Positions 29,551 to 39,685 of a stretch of DNA of 64,000 bases are shown here, one piece after another (positions within the stretch are counted from its first letter, which is position 1; the number at the start of each line of letters is the position of its first letter). The position numbers were made by a program, and so were the translations under genes. Source of the stretch: Paraburkholderia sp. LEh10 (lineage in GTDB: Bacteria > Pseudomonadota > Gammaproteobacteria > Burkholderiales > Burkholderiaceae); NCBI RefSeq assembly GCF_017814945.1, contig NZ_JAGIPX010000009.1, positions 62,001 through 126,000 on the forward strand, read 5' to 3'. The notes under the pieces are model-generated. The model ran no database searches. It was not told where the DNA came from and saw nothing but the letters and a program-made list of their open reading frames with translations.

Positions 29551-31293
29551 ATGCAACACAGGAGACGGATCGTCGCGCTCGCAGTGGCAGGAGTGGTCGC
29601 GGGGGCTTGTGCGAATCACGCTGCGCTGGCGGGTATGCCCGAGGCGCAGAAATGGGTTGATAGCGAATTCCAGCCGAGCACGCTGACGAAACAGCAGCAG
29701 ATGGATGAAATGAAATGGTTCATCGACACGTCTGCGAAGCTCAAGTCGCAAGGCGTCAAGGAGATTCATGTGGTGTCGGAAACGATCGACACGCATATGT
29801 ATGAATCGAAGACGCTTGCAAAAGCATTCACCGAAATTACGGGCATACAGGTCAAGCACGACATCATTCAGGAAGGCGATGTCGTCGAAAAACTGCAAAC
29901 GTCGATGCAATCGGGCCAAAGCATTTACGACGGCTGGATCTCCGATTCGGACCTTATCGGCACGCACTATCGTTACGGCGTGATCATGCCGCTGTCCGAT
30001 TACATGGCGGGCGAGGGCAAGGAATACACGAATCCGGGCCTCGACATCAAAGACTTTATCGGCACGAGCTTTACGACTGCGCCCGACAAGAAGCTCTATC
30101 AGTTGCCCGACCAGCAGTTCGCGAACCTCTATTGGTTCCGCGCCGACTGGTTCGCGCGCAAGGATCTGCAGGACAAGTTCAAGGCCAAGTATGGCTACGA
30201 TCTCGGCGTGCCGGTGAACTGGTCCGCGTATGAAGACATCGCCGACTTTTTTACGAACGAGGTCAAGACGATCGACGGCGAAAAAGTCTTCGGCCATATG
30301 GACTACGGCAAGAAAGACCCGTCGCTCGGATGGCGCTTCACCGACGCATGGCTGTCGATGGCGGGCGAAGCGGACAAGGGCATTCCGAACGGCATGCCCG
30401 TCGACGAGTGGGGCATTCGCGTGACGCCGGACGGTTGTCATCCCGTCGGTGCTTCCGTGTCCCGCGGCGGCGGCACGAACAGCCCGGCCGCGGTTTTCGC
30501 GACCACCAAGTACGTCGACTGGCTGAAGAAATATGCGCCGCCTGAAGCGTCCGGCATGACGTTCAGCGAGGCGGGCCCCGTTCCCGCGCAAGGCAAGATC
30601 GCGCAGCAGATCTTCTGGTACACCGCGTTCACGGCGTCGATGCTCAAGCCAGGTAACGTAACGAATCCGGATGGCACGCCGAAGTGGCGCATGGCGCCGT
30701 CACCGCATGGCCCGTACTGGAAGGACGGGATGCAGAACGGCTATCAGGACGTCGGCTCGTGGACTTTCTTCAAGTCGACGCCCGCGAATCAGCGCGCAGC
30801 CGCATGGCTTTACGCGCAATTCGTGACGTCGAAGTCCGTGTCGTTGAAGAAGTCGATTGTGGGTCTCACGTTTATTCGCGACTCAGACATTCATAGCGAT
30901 TACTTCACGAAGAACGCGGACAAGTACGGCGGCCTGATCGAGTTCTATCGCAGCCCGGCGCGTGTCGCGTGGACGCCGACGGGCAACAACGTGCCTGACT
31001 ATCCGAAGATGGCGCAGCTCTGGTGGAAGAACGTCGCGACGGCCGCTGCGGGCGAGAAGACACCGCAAGCCGCGATGGACAATCTCGCGAAAGAAATGGA
31101 CCAGGTGTTGGGCCGCTTGCAGCGCGCCGGCATGAAGGCGTGCGCGCCGCAGTTGAATCCGGAAAGCGATCCGTCGAAGTGGCTCTCCGATCAGCATGCG
31201 CCGTGGAAGAAACTCGCGAACGAAAAGCCAAAGGGCGAGACCGTCAAATACGACCAGTTGCTCGCGGCGTGGAAGGCGGGCAAGGTGCGCTAG
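29551..31293 (+). CDS. glpV: glycerol ABC transporter periplasmic binding protein
   Basis: A 580-residue family 1 solute-binding protein with an N-terminal signal peptide (cleavage near ALA, residue about 27). It is much longer than sugar-binding proteins (about 420), as expected for GlpV-type glycerol binders. Characteristic regions are TLAKAFTEITGIQVKHDII and YDGWISDSDLIGTHYRYG. An ACAGGAGA ribosome site precedes it. A rho-independent terminator follows 31 bases after the stop, so it closes the operon. Confidence 0.83.
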   Translation: MQHRRRIVALAVAGVVAGACANHAALAGMPEAQKWVDSEFQPSTLTKQQQMDEMKWFIDTSAKLKSQGVKEIHVVSETIDTHMYESKTLAKAFTEITGIQVKHDIIQEGDVVEKLQTSMQSGQSIYDGWISDSDLIGTHYRYGVIMPLSDYMAGEGKEYTNPGLDIKDFIGTSFTTAPDKKLYQLPDQQFANLYWFRADWFARKDLQDKFKAKYGYDLGVPVNWSAYEDIADFFTNEVKTIDGEKVFGHMDYGKKDPSLGWRFTDAWLSMAGEADKGIPNGMPVDEWGIRVTPDGCHPVGASVSRGGGTNSPAAVFATTKYVDWLKKYAPPEASGMTFSEAGPVPAQGKIAQQIFWYTAFTASMLKPGNVTNPDGTPKWRMAPSPHGPYWKDGMQNGYQDVGSWTFFKSTPANQRAAAWLYAQFVTSKSVSLKKSIVGLTFIRDSDIHSDYFTKNADKYGGLIEFYRSPARVAWTPTGNNVPDYPKMAQLWWKNVATAAAGEKTPQAAMDNLAKEMDQVLGRLQRAGMKACAPQLNPESDPSKWLSDQHAPWKKLANEKPKGETVKYDQLLAAWKAGKVR

Positions 31294-31324
31294 ACGTTTA
31301 AAGCGGAAAATCGGGAAGGTTCAG

Positions 31325-31358
31325 GCGGGCGGTGTCGAAAGACATCGCCCGCTTTTTT
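31325..31358 (+). terminator. rho-independent terminator of the glp operon
   Basis: A 12-bp stem (GCGGGCGGTGTC paired with GACATCGCCCGC, one G-U pair), GAAA tetraloop, then TTTTTT. Confidence 0.92.
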
Positions 31359-31484
31359 ATCGACTAGAAGCGGTCATTGCTGTGCATCTTTCCATTGCAC
31401 AGATCCCAAAGACTTCTGGAACGCAAGCGTGACGTGCAATGACCACACAATGTTTGTCGGGTTATTGCGAACCATTACCGTTCA

Positions 31485-31503
31485 TGTAATGATACCGATT
31501 CTC
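31485..31503 (+). promoter_or_regulatory. Fur box upstream of the siderophore receptor
   Basis: The 19-base site starting TGTAATGATACCGATT matches the classical Fur consensus at 13 of 19 positions by hand alignment. It is 126 bases upstream of the TonB receptor, so iron repression is likely. Confidence 0.7.
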
Positions 31504-31628
31504 ATTTAGATGGGCTGGCCGGGGGAACTCAGGCTCTCGGCGGAGCGGTTCGCGTCCACGCGCGAACCGGACGGGCGTTGCCAGCCCGTTGCACGAAGAA
31601 CAATCAGTTACAACGACAGGGAATCGCG

Positions 31629-33884
31629 ATGTACCGAACTACGCCACTCGCAGCGGCCGTCATGGCCGTGTTTGCGACGCCGCTCTACGCTCAAACGACC
31701 ATGCCTGCCACCGCTGTGGCAGCACAAATCGCCCAGGCAGACTCGTCGACATCTCCCGCCAGCCAGCCCTCCGCCAGCCAGCCTTCTACGAACCAGACCT
31801 CCGAAAATGGCACGCTGCCCGCCGTCAAGGTGACGAGCCAGGCCGACAGCGCCGGCGACTTCCAGCCGGACACGTCGAGCGTCGGCGCCAAAGTGCCGAC
31901 GCTGTTGCGCGACATTCCGCAGGCTGTCACGGTGGTGCCCAAGGCAGTGCTGCAATCGCAGGCGGTGGGCTCGTTTTCGGATGCATTGCGTAACGTGCCC
32001 GGCATCACGATCGGCGGCGCGGAAGGCGGGCAGATCGGCAACAACATCAACCTGCGCGGCTTCTCGGCACGCACCGACATCTATCTCGACGGCTTCCGCG
32101 ATCGCGGCCAGTACTATCGCGACACGTTCAACCTCGAGTCGATCGACGTGCTGTACGGTCCGTCGTCGCTGTACTTCGGACGCGGCTCGACGGGAGGCGT
32201 GATCAACCAGGTCAGCAAGGAGCCGACGCTGAAAAAGCGCGCCGACGTCTCCGTGCAGGCGGGCACGCACGACCGCTACCGCACGACCGTCGACCTCGAT
32301 ACGCCGATCACCGATACCTCCGCGTTCCGCATCAACGCATTCGGCCAGAGCCTCGGCTCGTCGCGCGACGTGATGAAGAACAAGGACTATGGCGTCGCGC
32401 CCGAAGTGAAGTTCGGTATCGGCACACCGACGGAAATCACGCTGTCCGCGCTGATCCAGCACAACCGCGACCAGCCCGACTACGGCGTGCCGCCATTGAA
32501 CGGCCATCCCGCACCCGTCAATCGCGGCACGTTCTACGGCTACACCGACGACCGCACGATTCAGGACGTGCAGACGTTCAGCGCGCGCATCAAGCACCGC
32601 TTCGACGACAACCTGATCCTGCGCAACCAGACGCAGTTCAGCCACTACAGCACCGAAGCGCGCGCGACCAACCCGGCATCGGTGCTGACAGGACCGCTCG
32701 CCACGTCGCCAGCGCTTTCCAGCGGCAACTTCACGAAGCTCGATCCGTCGCAACTGTTCGTCAAGCTGCAAGGCAAGGACCGCAACATCAACGATCACTC
32801 TGTCTACAACTCGACGGATCTCGAGGCGAAGTTCGACACGGGGCCGCTCAAGCACGACGTCATCACGGGTCTCGACCTGAGTCACGAAACATATAGCAAC
32901 CAGAGTTTCACCGCGACTTCGCCGGGTTTGCCGTCGAACACGATCGGCGTCGTGCCGCTCATCGATCCGCCGTACACGCCGCGGCCGTCGAACGTGAAGG
33001 AAGTAGCGACCAATCTTGCCGAATCGAGCGCGAATGGCGTGGGCGTCTATGTGAACGACACGGTGTCGATCGGCCAGCACTGGAAAGTGGTTGGCGGCGT
33101 GCGCTGGGACCGTTACGAGGCGTCGATCAAGAATACGATCAACATGCCGAGGTACGCGACGCAGACCAACTACTTCACCAGCGTGCGCGGCGGCATCATC
33201 TGGCAGCCGGCCGACTGGCAGTCGTACTACGTGTCGTATGGCACGTCGTTCGATCCGTCGCTCGAAGCGCTGACGCTGACCAACGGCCAGCAGAACCTGC
33301 CGCCCGAGCACAACAGGTCGTACGAAGTCGGCTCGAAGTGGGATCTGCTCGGCGGCGGCCTGTCCGTCACGCAATCGCTGTTCAACATCGAGAAGACGAA
33401 CGCGCGCACGCTGAATCCCGATGGCACCTATACGCTCGACGGCGATATCCGTGTGCGCGGCTATCAGCTCGGACTCGCGGGCCACATCACGAACAAGTGG
33501 CAGGTGTTCGGCGGCTACACGTACATGGACGGCGAGATCCTGAAGGCGTTCGATGGCACGCAAGGCAAGGTGCCCGCGAATACGCCGCGCAACACGGTGA
33601 CGCTGTGGACCACATACGCGTTCACGCCGCACTGGGAAATAGGCGGCGGCCCGAGCTACGTGTCGTCGCGCTATGCGGCGAACAACAACTTCGTGCAGGT
33701 CGGCGGCTATACGCGCTGGGATGCGATGGCCGCGTATCACGCGAAGCGCTATGACATCCAGTTCAACGTGTGGAACCTGACGGACAAGAACTATTACGAC
33801 GCGCTGATTCCGTCCGACGGCGGACGCGCGGTGCCGGGTTACGGCCGTACGTTCATCGCGACGTTAAACTATCGCTTCTTCTGA
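31629..33884 (+). CDS. TonB-dependent siderophore receptor (Fiu-like)
   Basis: A 751-residue outer-membrane receptor. It has a signal peptide (cleavage after LYA, residue about 21), a Ser/Thr/Gln-rich linker, a plug domain (DIPQAVTVVPKAVL, DALRNVPGITIGG, NINLRGFSARTDIYLDG), and a 22-strand-type beta barrel ending in the terminal Phe (NYRFF). It resembles catecholate siderophore receptors such as Fiu, which are typically paired with a PiuC hydroxylase, and piuC follows here. A Fur box lies upstream. The upstream in-frame ATG at 31578 is rejected because it would extend the signal peptide. Confidence 0.88.
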   Translation: MYRTTPLAAAVMAVFATPLYAQTTMPATAVAAQIAQADSSTSPASQPSASQPSTNQTSENGTLPAVKVTSQADSAGDFQPDTSSVGAKVPTLLRDIPQAVTVVPKAVLQSQAVGSFSDALRNVPGITIGGAEGGQIGNNINLRGFSARTDIYLDGFRDRGQYYRDTFNLESIDVLYGPSSLYFGRGSTGGVINQVSKEPTLKKRADVSVQAGTHDRYRTTVDLDTPITDTSAFRINAFGQSLGSSRDVMKNKDYGVAPEVKFGIGTPTEITLSALIQHNRDQPDYGVPPLNGHPAPVNRGTFYGYTDDRTIQDVQTFSARIKHRFDDNLILRNQTQFSHYSTEARATNPASVLTGPLATSPALSSGNFTKLDPSQLFVKLQGKDRNINDHSVYNSTDLEAKFDTGPLKHDVITGLDLSHETYSNQSFTATSPGLPSNTIGVVPLIDPPYTPRPSNVKEVATNLAESSANGVGVYVNDTVSIGQHWKVVGGVRWDRYEASIKNTINMPRYATQTNYFTSVRGGIIWQPADWQSYYVSYGTSFDPSLEALTLTNGQQNLPPEHNRSYEVGSKWDLLGGGLSVTQSLFNIEKTNARTLNPDGTYTLDGDIRVRGYQLGLAGHITNKWQVFGGYTYMDGEILKAFDGTQGKVPANTPRNTVTLWTTYAFTPHWEIGGGPSYVSSRYAANNNFVQVGGYTRWDAMAAYHAKRYDIQFNVWNLTDKNYYDALIPSDGGRAVPGYGRTFIATLNYRFF

Positions 33885-33915
33885 TCGCCGCAAGCGATAG
33901 CCCACGACATCCCGC

Positions 33916-33952
33916 GCGCCTTCTTGCATGAAGCAACGCATGCAGAAGGCGC
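33916..33952 (+). repeat. hairpin between receptor and piuC
   Basis: GCGCCTTCTTGCATG pairs with CATGCAGAAGGCGC, with one bulged base. There is no T tract. It may set the ratio of receptor to hydroxylase mRNA by attenuation or 3'-end protection. Confidence 0.6.
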
Positions 33953-33986
33953 ACGTTGAAAGTCGGTCATGCAGGAACGTAGAACA

Positions 33987-34670
33987 ATGATTGTCTCGAT
34001 CCCCGACGTACTGAGTCCCGCCGAAGCCGCCGCCATGCGCGTGCAACTGGAAGCAAGCGCTGCATGGGTCGACGGCCGTGCGACAGCCGGCTATCAGGGC
34101 GCACCCGTCAAGCGCAACCAGCAGATCGCGGAAGGCTCGCCGATCGCGCTCGAAATGGGCGACCGGATCGTCGCGTCGCTCGAGCGTCATCCCCTCTTTA
34201 TCAGCGCCGCATTGCCGAACAAGGTATATCCGCCGCTGTTCAACCGCTATGAAGGCGGGATGCACTTCGGCAGCCACGTCGACGGCGCGATCCGGCTCGT
34301 GCCGGGCAGCGGCGCGCGCGTGCGCACCGATATTTCGATCACGCTGTTTCTCACGCCGCCCGATGAATATGATGGCGGCGAGTTGTTGATCGAAGATACG
34401 TTCGGCGTGCAGGAAGTGAAGCTCCCAGCAGGGCATGCGATTGTGTATCCGGGCACGAGCCTGCATCAGGTGCGCCCGGTGACGCGCGGCGCGCGCGTGT
34501 CGAGTTTTTTCTGGGTGCAGAGTCTCGTGCGCGACGACACGCAACGCGCGATGCTGTTCGATCTCGACGGCGCGATCCAGCGGCTCAATGCATCGAATGG
34601 CGACGAAGCGGCGCGCCGCACGCTGGTGGGCTGTTATCACAACCTGCTGCGGATGTGGAGCGATACGTAA
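33987..34670 (+). CDS. piuC: PKHD-type Fe(II)/2-oxoglutarate hydroxylase
   Basis: A 227-residue non-haem iron dioxygenase of the PiuC/YbiX family. Iron ligands are visible as HVDG (His and Asp) and the distal His in [12 protein letters not shown]; the 2-oxoglutarate Arg is in that last motif. The substrate in the family is not settled; it accompanies TonB siderophore receptors and is iron-regulated. The start at 33987 matches the usual length; ATG 33969 is an alternative with six extra residues. Convergent with the EamA gene, 4 bases apart. Confidence 0.87.
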   Translation: MIVSIPDVLSPAEAAAMRVQLEASAAWVDGRATAGYQGAPVKRNQQIAEGSPIALEMGDRIVASLERHPLFISAALPNKVYPPLFNRYEGGMHFGSHVDGAIRLVPGSGARVRTDISITLFLTPPDEYDGGELLIEDTFGVQEVKLPAGHAIVYPGTSLHQVRPVTRGARVSSFFWVQSLVRDDTQRAMLFDLDGAIQRLNASNGDEAARRTLVGCYHNLLRMWSDT

Positions 34671-34674
34671 GCCG

Positions 34675-35598
34675 CTACGCTTCGCGCGCGATGCGTTGCG
34701 CGCGCGAAGCTTCTATCTTTTGCGGATTGCGCCCGCTTTGCAGCAGGAACACGCCGCCGAGGATGCAGACCATCGCAAGCAGGTCGAGCGGTCGGATCGG
34801 TTCGTGCGCGAACACCACGCCGATTCCCAACGCAACGACGGGCGGAATATAGGTCACGCTCGAAGCGGCCAGCGCGCCGAGCCGCTGCACGATGTAGTAG
34901 TACAGGATGTACGCGATGCCCGTGCCGAGCAGCCCGAGTCCGAGCACGATGCCTGCTGCCGCACGCGGTTCGCTCGCGATGTGCGTCATGCCGGCGAATG
35001 GCGTGATGCATGCGATCGTCAACAGCGCGAAGCCGATTTGCCATGTGGACGGCGCGACGGGGGACATGTCGAGCTTCGACAGAAAGCGCCGCGCGTAGAC
35101 GAACGAGCAGCCCACGCTCAATGATCCCGCCACCATATAGGCGACGCCGCGCAGATCGACGCTCGCAACGGCGCCGCTCCACGGACGCGCAATCATCAAC
35201 ACGCCGATGAAGCCACCCGCGACGCCCACGATCATCCGGGCCGTCGGCCGTTCGGCGCGCAACAGCGCCCACGCGCAGACAAACGCGAACAGCGGAATCG
35301 CGCCGCTCAACATGCCCGCCACGCTCGACAGCAACAGCGCTGCGCCTTTCGCGAACGCGTAGTAGTAGACGCTCGTCGCGAGCAGCGACATCACGACGAA
35401 GTGATGGGCATGGCGCAGTTGCTTCCACGACAGCGCCCTCGTCGCGAGCGCATAGACGAGCAGCGGCAGGAAGCCGAACAGCACGCGCAGGAACACGATC
35501 TGCGCAGGCGAAATCAGCACGCTGGCCCATTTCATGAAGAGGAAATTGCTGCCCCAGATCAGGCCGAGGAGCGCGAACGCGAGATAGGCGGGGTTCAT
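34675..35598 (-). CDS. EamA/DMT-family transporter (RhaT/YdcZ-type exporter)
   Basis: A 307-residue membrane protein with about ten hydrophobic segments and two EamA domains (LLGLIWGSNFLFMKWA at the start; LGLGLLGTGIAYILYYYIVQ and VALGIGVVFAHEPIR in the second half). Probably an exporter of amino acids or related metabolites. Divergent from a GcvA-like LysR gene (101-bp gap), which probably controls it. Confidence 0.85.
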   Translation of the reverse strand: MNPAYLAFALLGLIWGSNFLFMKWASVLISPAQIVFLRVLFGFLPLLVYALATRALSWKQLRHAHHFVVMSLLATSVYYYAFAKGAALLLSSVAGMLSGAIPLFAFVCAWALLRAERPTARMIVGVAGGFIGVLMIARPWSGAVASVDLRGVAYMVAGSLSVGCSFVYARRFLSKLDMSPVAPSTWQIGFALLTIACITPFAGMTHIASEPRAAAGIVLGLGLLGTGIAYILYYYIVQRLGALAASSVTYIPPVVALGIGVVFAHEPIRPLDLLAMVCILGGVFLLQSGRNPQKIEASRAQRIAREA

Positions 35599-35699
35599 GG
35601 CAAACACCTTCGGATGCGACGACGATCTGCGGATTGTGCTGCCGCCGCGGATGCGGTACAAACGATTTGTTCTCGTCGATGGTGCAGAAAAACTATCCT

Positions 35700-36578
35700 A
35701 TGTCACGCATGCCACCCCTGAAGGCGCTCGTTGCATTCGAAGCCGCCATGCGTCTGAACAGTTTTTCTCTAGCGGCCGAAGAGCTGGGCGTGACCCCCGG
35801 CGCGGTTGGCCAGCAGGTCCAGAAGCTCGAAGCGTGGCTGGGTCTCGCGCTGTTCTCGCGTCAGATAAGGCGGATCGTGCCGTCCGACGAAGCGCGCGCC
35901 TATTACGCGCAGATCCAGCCCGCGCTCGCGCAGATCGGGCACGCAAGCCGACGCATGCGCGAGAACCAGAGCAAGGGCGTGCGTCTGTCGATGCCGCCCA
36001 GTTTCGCGGCCAAATGGTTTGCGCCGCGTATGACGAGCTTTCTGATCGCGCATCCGGGCATCGCGCTGGAACTGAACACGACAACGGCCTTTGTCGATTT
36101 CGAGTTGCAGTCGGTCGATCTGGCCGTGCGCTACTTCGACGGCAATGCGCCCGATCTGCAGGTGCAATTGCTGCATCCTGACGAAGCGCGCGTCTATTGC
36201 AGCCCGTCATACGCGAGACGTGCGAAGCTCAGAAGCCCCGACGACCTGCAGCACGCCACGTTGTTGCACAACACGCTGCATCCGCACTGGTCGATGTGGC
36301 TCAGGAAGTTCAGCACGCTATCCGCACGGCAGGTCGATGGCATTGCGGGCATCCACTTCGATCAATCGCTGATGGCAATCGAGGCCGCCGCGCGCGGAGA
36401 AGGCGTCGTCCTGACGAGCGCCGTGTTGACGGAGGCGGAGAGGGCGGCGAAGTCGCTCGTCGAACCATTCGACTTCGCGCTGCCGTTGAAAACAGCGTAT
36501 TACCTCGTTCACCCGAAGTCGGTCGACCTGAAGGCCGGCGCGGCGACGTTGAAGGCATGGTTGACGGGCGCGTCATGA
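35700..36578 (+). CDS. LysR-family regulator (GcvA-like)
   Basis: A 292-residue regulator with helix-turn-helix (LKALVAFEAAMRLNSFSLAA, EELGVTPGAVGQQVQKLE) and an effector domain with the GcvA-type sequence RLSMPPSFAAKWFAPRMTSF and DLAVRYFDG. The start at 35700 removes a Cys/Arg-rich upstream extension. Divergent from the EamA transporter, its probable target. Confidence 0.85.
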   Translation: MSRMPPLKALVAFEAAMRLNSFSLAAEELGVTPGAVGQQVQKLEAWLGLALFSRQIRRIVPSDEARAYYAQIQPALAQIGHASRRMRENQSKGVRLSMPPSFAAKWFAPRMTSFLIAHPGIALELNTTTAFVDFELQSVDLAVRYFDGNAPDLQVQLLHPDEARVYCSPSYARRAKLRSPDDLQHATLLHNTLHPHWSMWLRKFSTLSARQVDGIAGIHFDQSLMAIEAAARGEGVVLTSAVLTEAERAAKSLVEPFDFALPLKTAYYLVHPKSVDLKAGAATLKAWLTGAS

Positions 36579-36613
36579 ACAAGGCGTGCGCGTCGCACAG
36601 CGAAGCGCGCGGT

Positions 36614-38059
36614 TCATTCGGGCTGCCCGCGCTCGCGCAGCAGATCATGCAGGCTGCGCGCGGCAGGTTGAAGCGGTTCGCGATGACGTGTCCAGCCCAT
36701 CTGGTTTTTCGGCGCGAACGCGCGTAGCCGCGTCGCGGCCCAGCGCAGCATCCGGTACGCGCGCGGATGAGCGAACGCGCCGCTCCAGAAGCGCCACACG
36801 AACTGTTCCTCGCGGCTGAACTTCGCGCCTTGGCCGCGCAACGGATGCGCGACCACTTCGTTCGGATTGCGATTGGCCTCCGTGCGCAGGCGCACCAGCA
36901 AGTCGGGAATCGGAATGCGCACGGGACAGACTTCGCCGCACGCGCCGCACAGGCTCGATGCCGTCGGCAGATCGGCGGTTGCGTCGAGGCCCAGCAGATG
37001 CGGCGAAATGATCTTGCCGATCGGGCCCGGATAGGTCGTGCCATACGCATGTCCGCCGATGCGCGTGTACACGGGGCAATGATTCATGCACGCGCCGCAG
37101 CGGATGCATTGCAGCGTCGCACGCAACTGCTCGTCGGCGTACGCTTGCGCGCGGCCATTGTCGAGCAGCACGACATGCATTTCGCGCGGTCCGTCGCGCT
37201 CGCCTTCGCGTCGCGGCCCCGTGATGAGATTGAAATACGTCGTGATCGCCTGGCCTGTTGCGGAGCGTGTCAACAGACTCGATAGCGGCACGATATGCGC
37301 GAGCTTCGCGACCACCTTCTCCATTCCCATGATCGCGATGTGCACATCGGGCACCGTCGTCGACAGGCGGCCGTTGCCTTCGTTCTCGACGAGCCATAGC
37401 GTGCCCGTATCCGCAGCGGCGAAGTTCACGCCGGACAAGCCGATGTCGGCATCGACGAAGGCGCGGCGCAACGCGCGGCGTCCTGTCTGGATCAGCTCGT
37501 CGACATCTTCGGTGTAGCGCGTATTGGGGATGTGCTGCTCGAACAGTTCCGCGATATCGGCCTTCGTCTTGTGAATCGCTGGCATCACGATATGCGAGGG
37601 TTTTTCTTGCGCGAGCTGCACGATGTACTCGCCCATGTCGGACTCGATGCAATCGATGCCGCGCGCTTCGAGATAGTGATTGAGCTCGATCTCCTCGCTC
37701 GCCATCGACTTGCCCTTGATCACGCGCTTCGCGTCGAGCGACTGCGCGATGCCGTGGATGATCGCCGTCGCGTCGGCGGCCGTTTCGGCCCAGTGAACGT
37801 GCACGCCGCGCGCGGTCAACTGCTGTTCGAGCTGCACGAGCAGATCGGGCAGCCGCGCGAGCGCGTGTTGCCGCACCGCTTCGCCGAGGCCGCGCAGTTG
37901 CTGCAGTTCGTCGTCGTCGGGGAACTGGGCGCGGCGTTTGGTCTGCAGAAAATCCATCGCGCCGCGAAAGCTGCTGCGCAGCTTTGGATCGTCGAGTGCG
38001 CTGCGCGCGCGAGCCTTGAAGTCGGCTGCGGGAACGAAGTGGAGCGGGCTTGCGTTCAT
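36614..38059 (-). CDS. lutB: L-lactate oxidation iron-sulfur protein LutB
   Basis: A 481-residue subunit of the LutABC complex, which oxidises L-lactate to pyruvate. The N-terminal LUD domain (about 60-290; KGKSMASEEIELNHYLE) is followed by two [4Fe-4S] motifs, CIRCGACMNHCPVY (about 310) and CGACGEVCPVRIP (about 360), and a DUF3390-like C-terminal region. The ATG overlaps the lutC stop (ATGA). Confidence 0.92.
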   Translation of the reverse strand: MNASPLHFVPAADFKARARSALDDPKLRSSFRGAMDFLQTKRRAQFPDDDELQQLRGLGEAVRQHALARLPDLLVQLEQQLTARGVHVHWAETAADATAIIHGIAQSLDAKRVIKGKSMASEEIELNHYLEARGIDCIESDMGEYIVQLAQEKPSHIVMPAIHKTKADIAELFEQHIPNTRYTEDVDELIQTGRRALRRAFVDADIGLSGVNFAAADTGTLWLVENEGNGRLSTTVPDVHIAIMGMEKVVAKLAHIVPLSSLLTRSATGQAITTYFNLITGPRREGERDGPREMHVVLLDNGRAQAYADEQLRATLQCIRCGACMNHCPVYTRIGGHAYGTTYPGPIGKIISPHLLGLDATADLPTASSLCGACGEVCPVRIPIPDLLVRLRTEANRNPNEVVAHPLRGQGAKFSREEQFVWRFWSGAFAHPRAYRMLRWAATRLRAFAPKNQMGWTRHREPLQPAARSLHDLLRERGQPE

Positions 38060-38778
38060 GCTTGCTCTCCGCGCAGGGTACCGGCCTGATGCTCGACGAT
38101 CACGACCCACAGCTCGCGTGGACCATGCGCGCCATACGCGAGCGTCTGCTGGATATCGGAAGTCTTTGAAGGGCCGGAGATCATTACGAGATTCGTCGGC
38201 ATGCCCGCCTGCCAGTGTTCGGCGCGCATCGCGGCGTGCAGGTCCACATGCAGCGAATCTGCGTAGACGAGCGCGATATGCAGCGGCGGCACGAGCGACA
38301 TCGTGCGCGGCGAGCGGGCATCGGGCGCGACGATCAGCGTGCCCGTCGACGCAATGCCCGAGCGCGCGACGGTGAAGCCGGCGTCGATGGTGTCGAAGAG
38401 TTCGGCTTTCCAGTCTTCGATCGGCTGATCGTAGGTGCGCGCCGCGATGGCGCTGGGCAACGCCTGTTGCAAGGCCGCGCCTTCCGCGCGCGACGTGTCG
38501 AGCAGCACGCGTTTCACGTTGGCGCCGGCGAGCCGTTGCGCGATCAGCGCGGGCCACGCGCGCTCTGTCGCGCGAAACACTTCCGCATGCGACGCGCTCA
38601 ACGCGGCTTGCATCGAGTCGGCTAGCGCTTGCGTCGATAGCGTCGCGCAGCGGAGTGCGGCGCGGCGGCTGTCGTAATGGCGATCGATGCGTTCGTCGAC
38701 GCGTGCGACGTCGTCGATGGTTACGCTGGAAGGCGCCGCCGCGCGCAAGCGGCCGAGCATGCGTTCACGCGCGTTCAT
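38056..38778 (-). CDS. lutC: L-lactate utilization protein LutC
   Basis: A 240-residue LUD-domain protein: GIASTGTLIVAPDARSPRTM, IALVYADSLHVDL and a C-terminal ISGPSKTSDIQQTLAYGAHG, which is the family's hallmark. It is the small partner of LutAB. It overlaps lutA and lutB by 4 bases on each side. Confidence 0.92.
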   Translation of the reverse strand: MNARERMLGRLRAAAPSSVTIDDVARVDERIDRHYDSRRAALRCATLSTQALADSMQAALSASHAEVFRATERAWPALIAQRLAGANVKRVLLDTSRAEGAALQQALPSAIAARTYDQPIEDWKAELFDTIDAGFTVARSGIASTGTLIVAPDARSPRTMSLVPPLHIALVYADSLHVDLHAAMRAEHWQAGMPTNLVMISGPSKTSDIQQTLAYGAHGPRELWVVIVEHQAGTLRGEQA

Positions 38779-39575
38779 GCACTGCCTCCGCTGCCGTCTT
38801 GACGTGCAACGGTGCGTTGCGTGCGTCGCCACAGGAAGCTCGCGATGTGTTCGACTTCGATGGGCGCGCGTTGATGGCGGGCCGCATGTCCGATGTTCAG
38901 CAGGCACCCGCAGTCGGCGGAGACGATCCGCTCGCAGCCCGTCGCGCACGCGGACGCAACCTTGTCGCGCACCATCGCGCCCGAAATGTCGGGATGCTTG
39001 AGCGAAAACGTGCCGCCGAAGCCGCAGCATTCCGACTCGCGCTCATGCTCGACGCGCGTGACACCCGGCAAGGCATCGACGAGTTCGACGCCGTGCGCGC
39101 GGGTGCCGATTTCACGGCGCGCCGCGCACGACGTATGGAGCACGATGCGCTCGGCCGGCGCGTCGGTGATGGCGGGCAACTCGATGCGCAGCACGTGCAG
39201 CAGGAACTCGCCTAGTTCGTACACGCGCTCGCCGAGCGCACGCGCTTTTTCCGCTGTCGCCGGATCGTCGGCGAAAAGGCGCGGCCAGTGATGGCGCATC
39301 ATGCCCGCGCACGAACCCGACGGCACGATGACGGGCCACGGCTTCGCAAAGAGATCGAGCTGGGCGCGCGCAACGTCGCGGGCCTGTCCGGGATTTCCGC
39401 TGCTATAGGCAGGCTGCCCGCAGCAGCTTTGCTGCTGTGGAAAGTGCACGACGAGCCCTTCGCGTTCGAGCAGCCTCACCGCGTCGAGTCCGGCCTCGGG
39501 CACGAACAGATCGACGAGGCAGGTCGCGAACAGATAGACATCGCGTGGGGCCGCCGGATAGTGCCTGTCCTTCAT
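38775..39575 (-). CDS. lutA: L-lactate utilization protein LutA
   Basis: A 266-residue (Fe-S)-binding protein with two CCG domains (QQSCCGQPAYSSGNPG and SECCGFGGTFSLKHPD), the heterodisulfide-reductase-like fold that carries iron-sulfur clusters. First gene of lutACB; the start at 39575 follows GGAG. Divergent from the GntR regulator across 151 bases that contain a TGGT-N3-ACCA operator. Confidence 0.92.
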   Translation of the reverse strand: MKDRHYPAAPRDVYLFATCLVDLFVPEAGLDAVRLLEREGLVVHFPQQQSCCGQPAYSSGNPGQARDVARAQLDLFAKPWPVIVPSGSCAGMMRHHWPRLFADDPATAEKARALGERVYELGEFLLHVLRIELPAITDAPAERIVLHTSCAARREIGTRAHGVELVDALPGVTRVEHERESECCGFGGTFSLKHPDISGAMVRDKVASACATGCERIVSADCGCLLNIGHAARHQRAPIEVEHIASFLWRRTQRTVARQDGSGGSA

Positions 39576-39685
39576 ATCTCGCTCCAGAATGCGTCCCGCC
39601 TCGTGCACCGCGCGCAGCGCGCAACGGTGGCGCGGATCGCTGAATCGTTCGCCGCATGATTCCCAAATCTGCGCGACAATTCAAA

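Noticed and set aside
31608..33740. 710-residue minus-strand reading frame
   Set aside because: It is antisense to the TonB receptor, a high-GC shadow frame without domain features.
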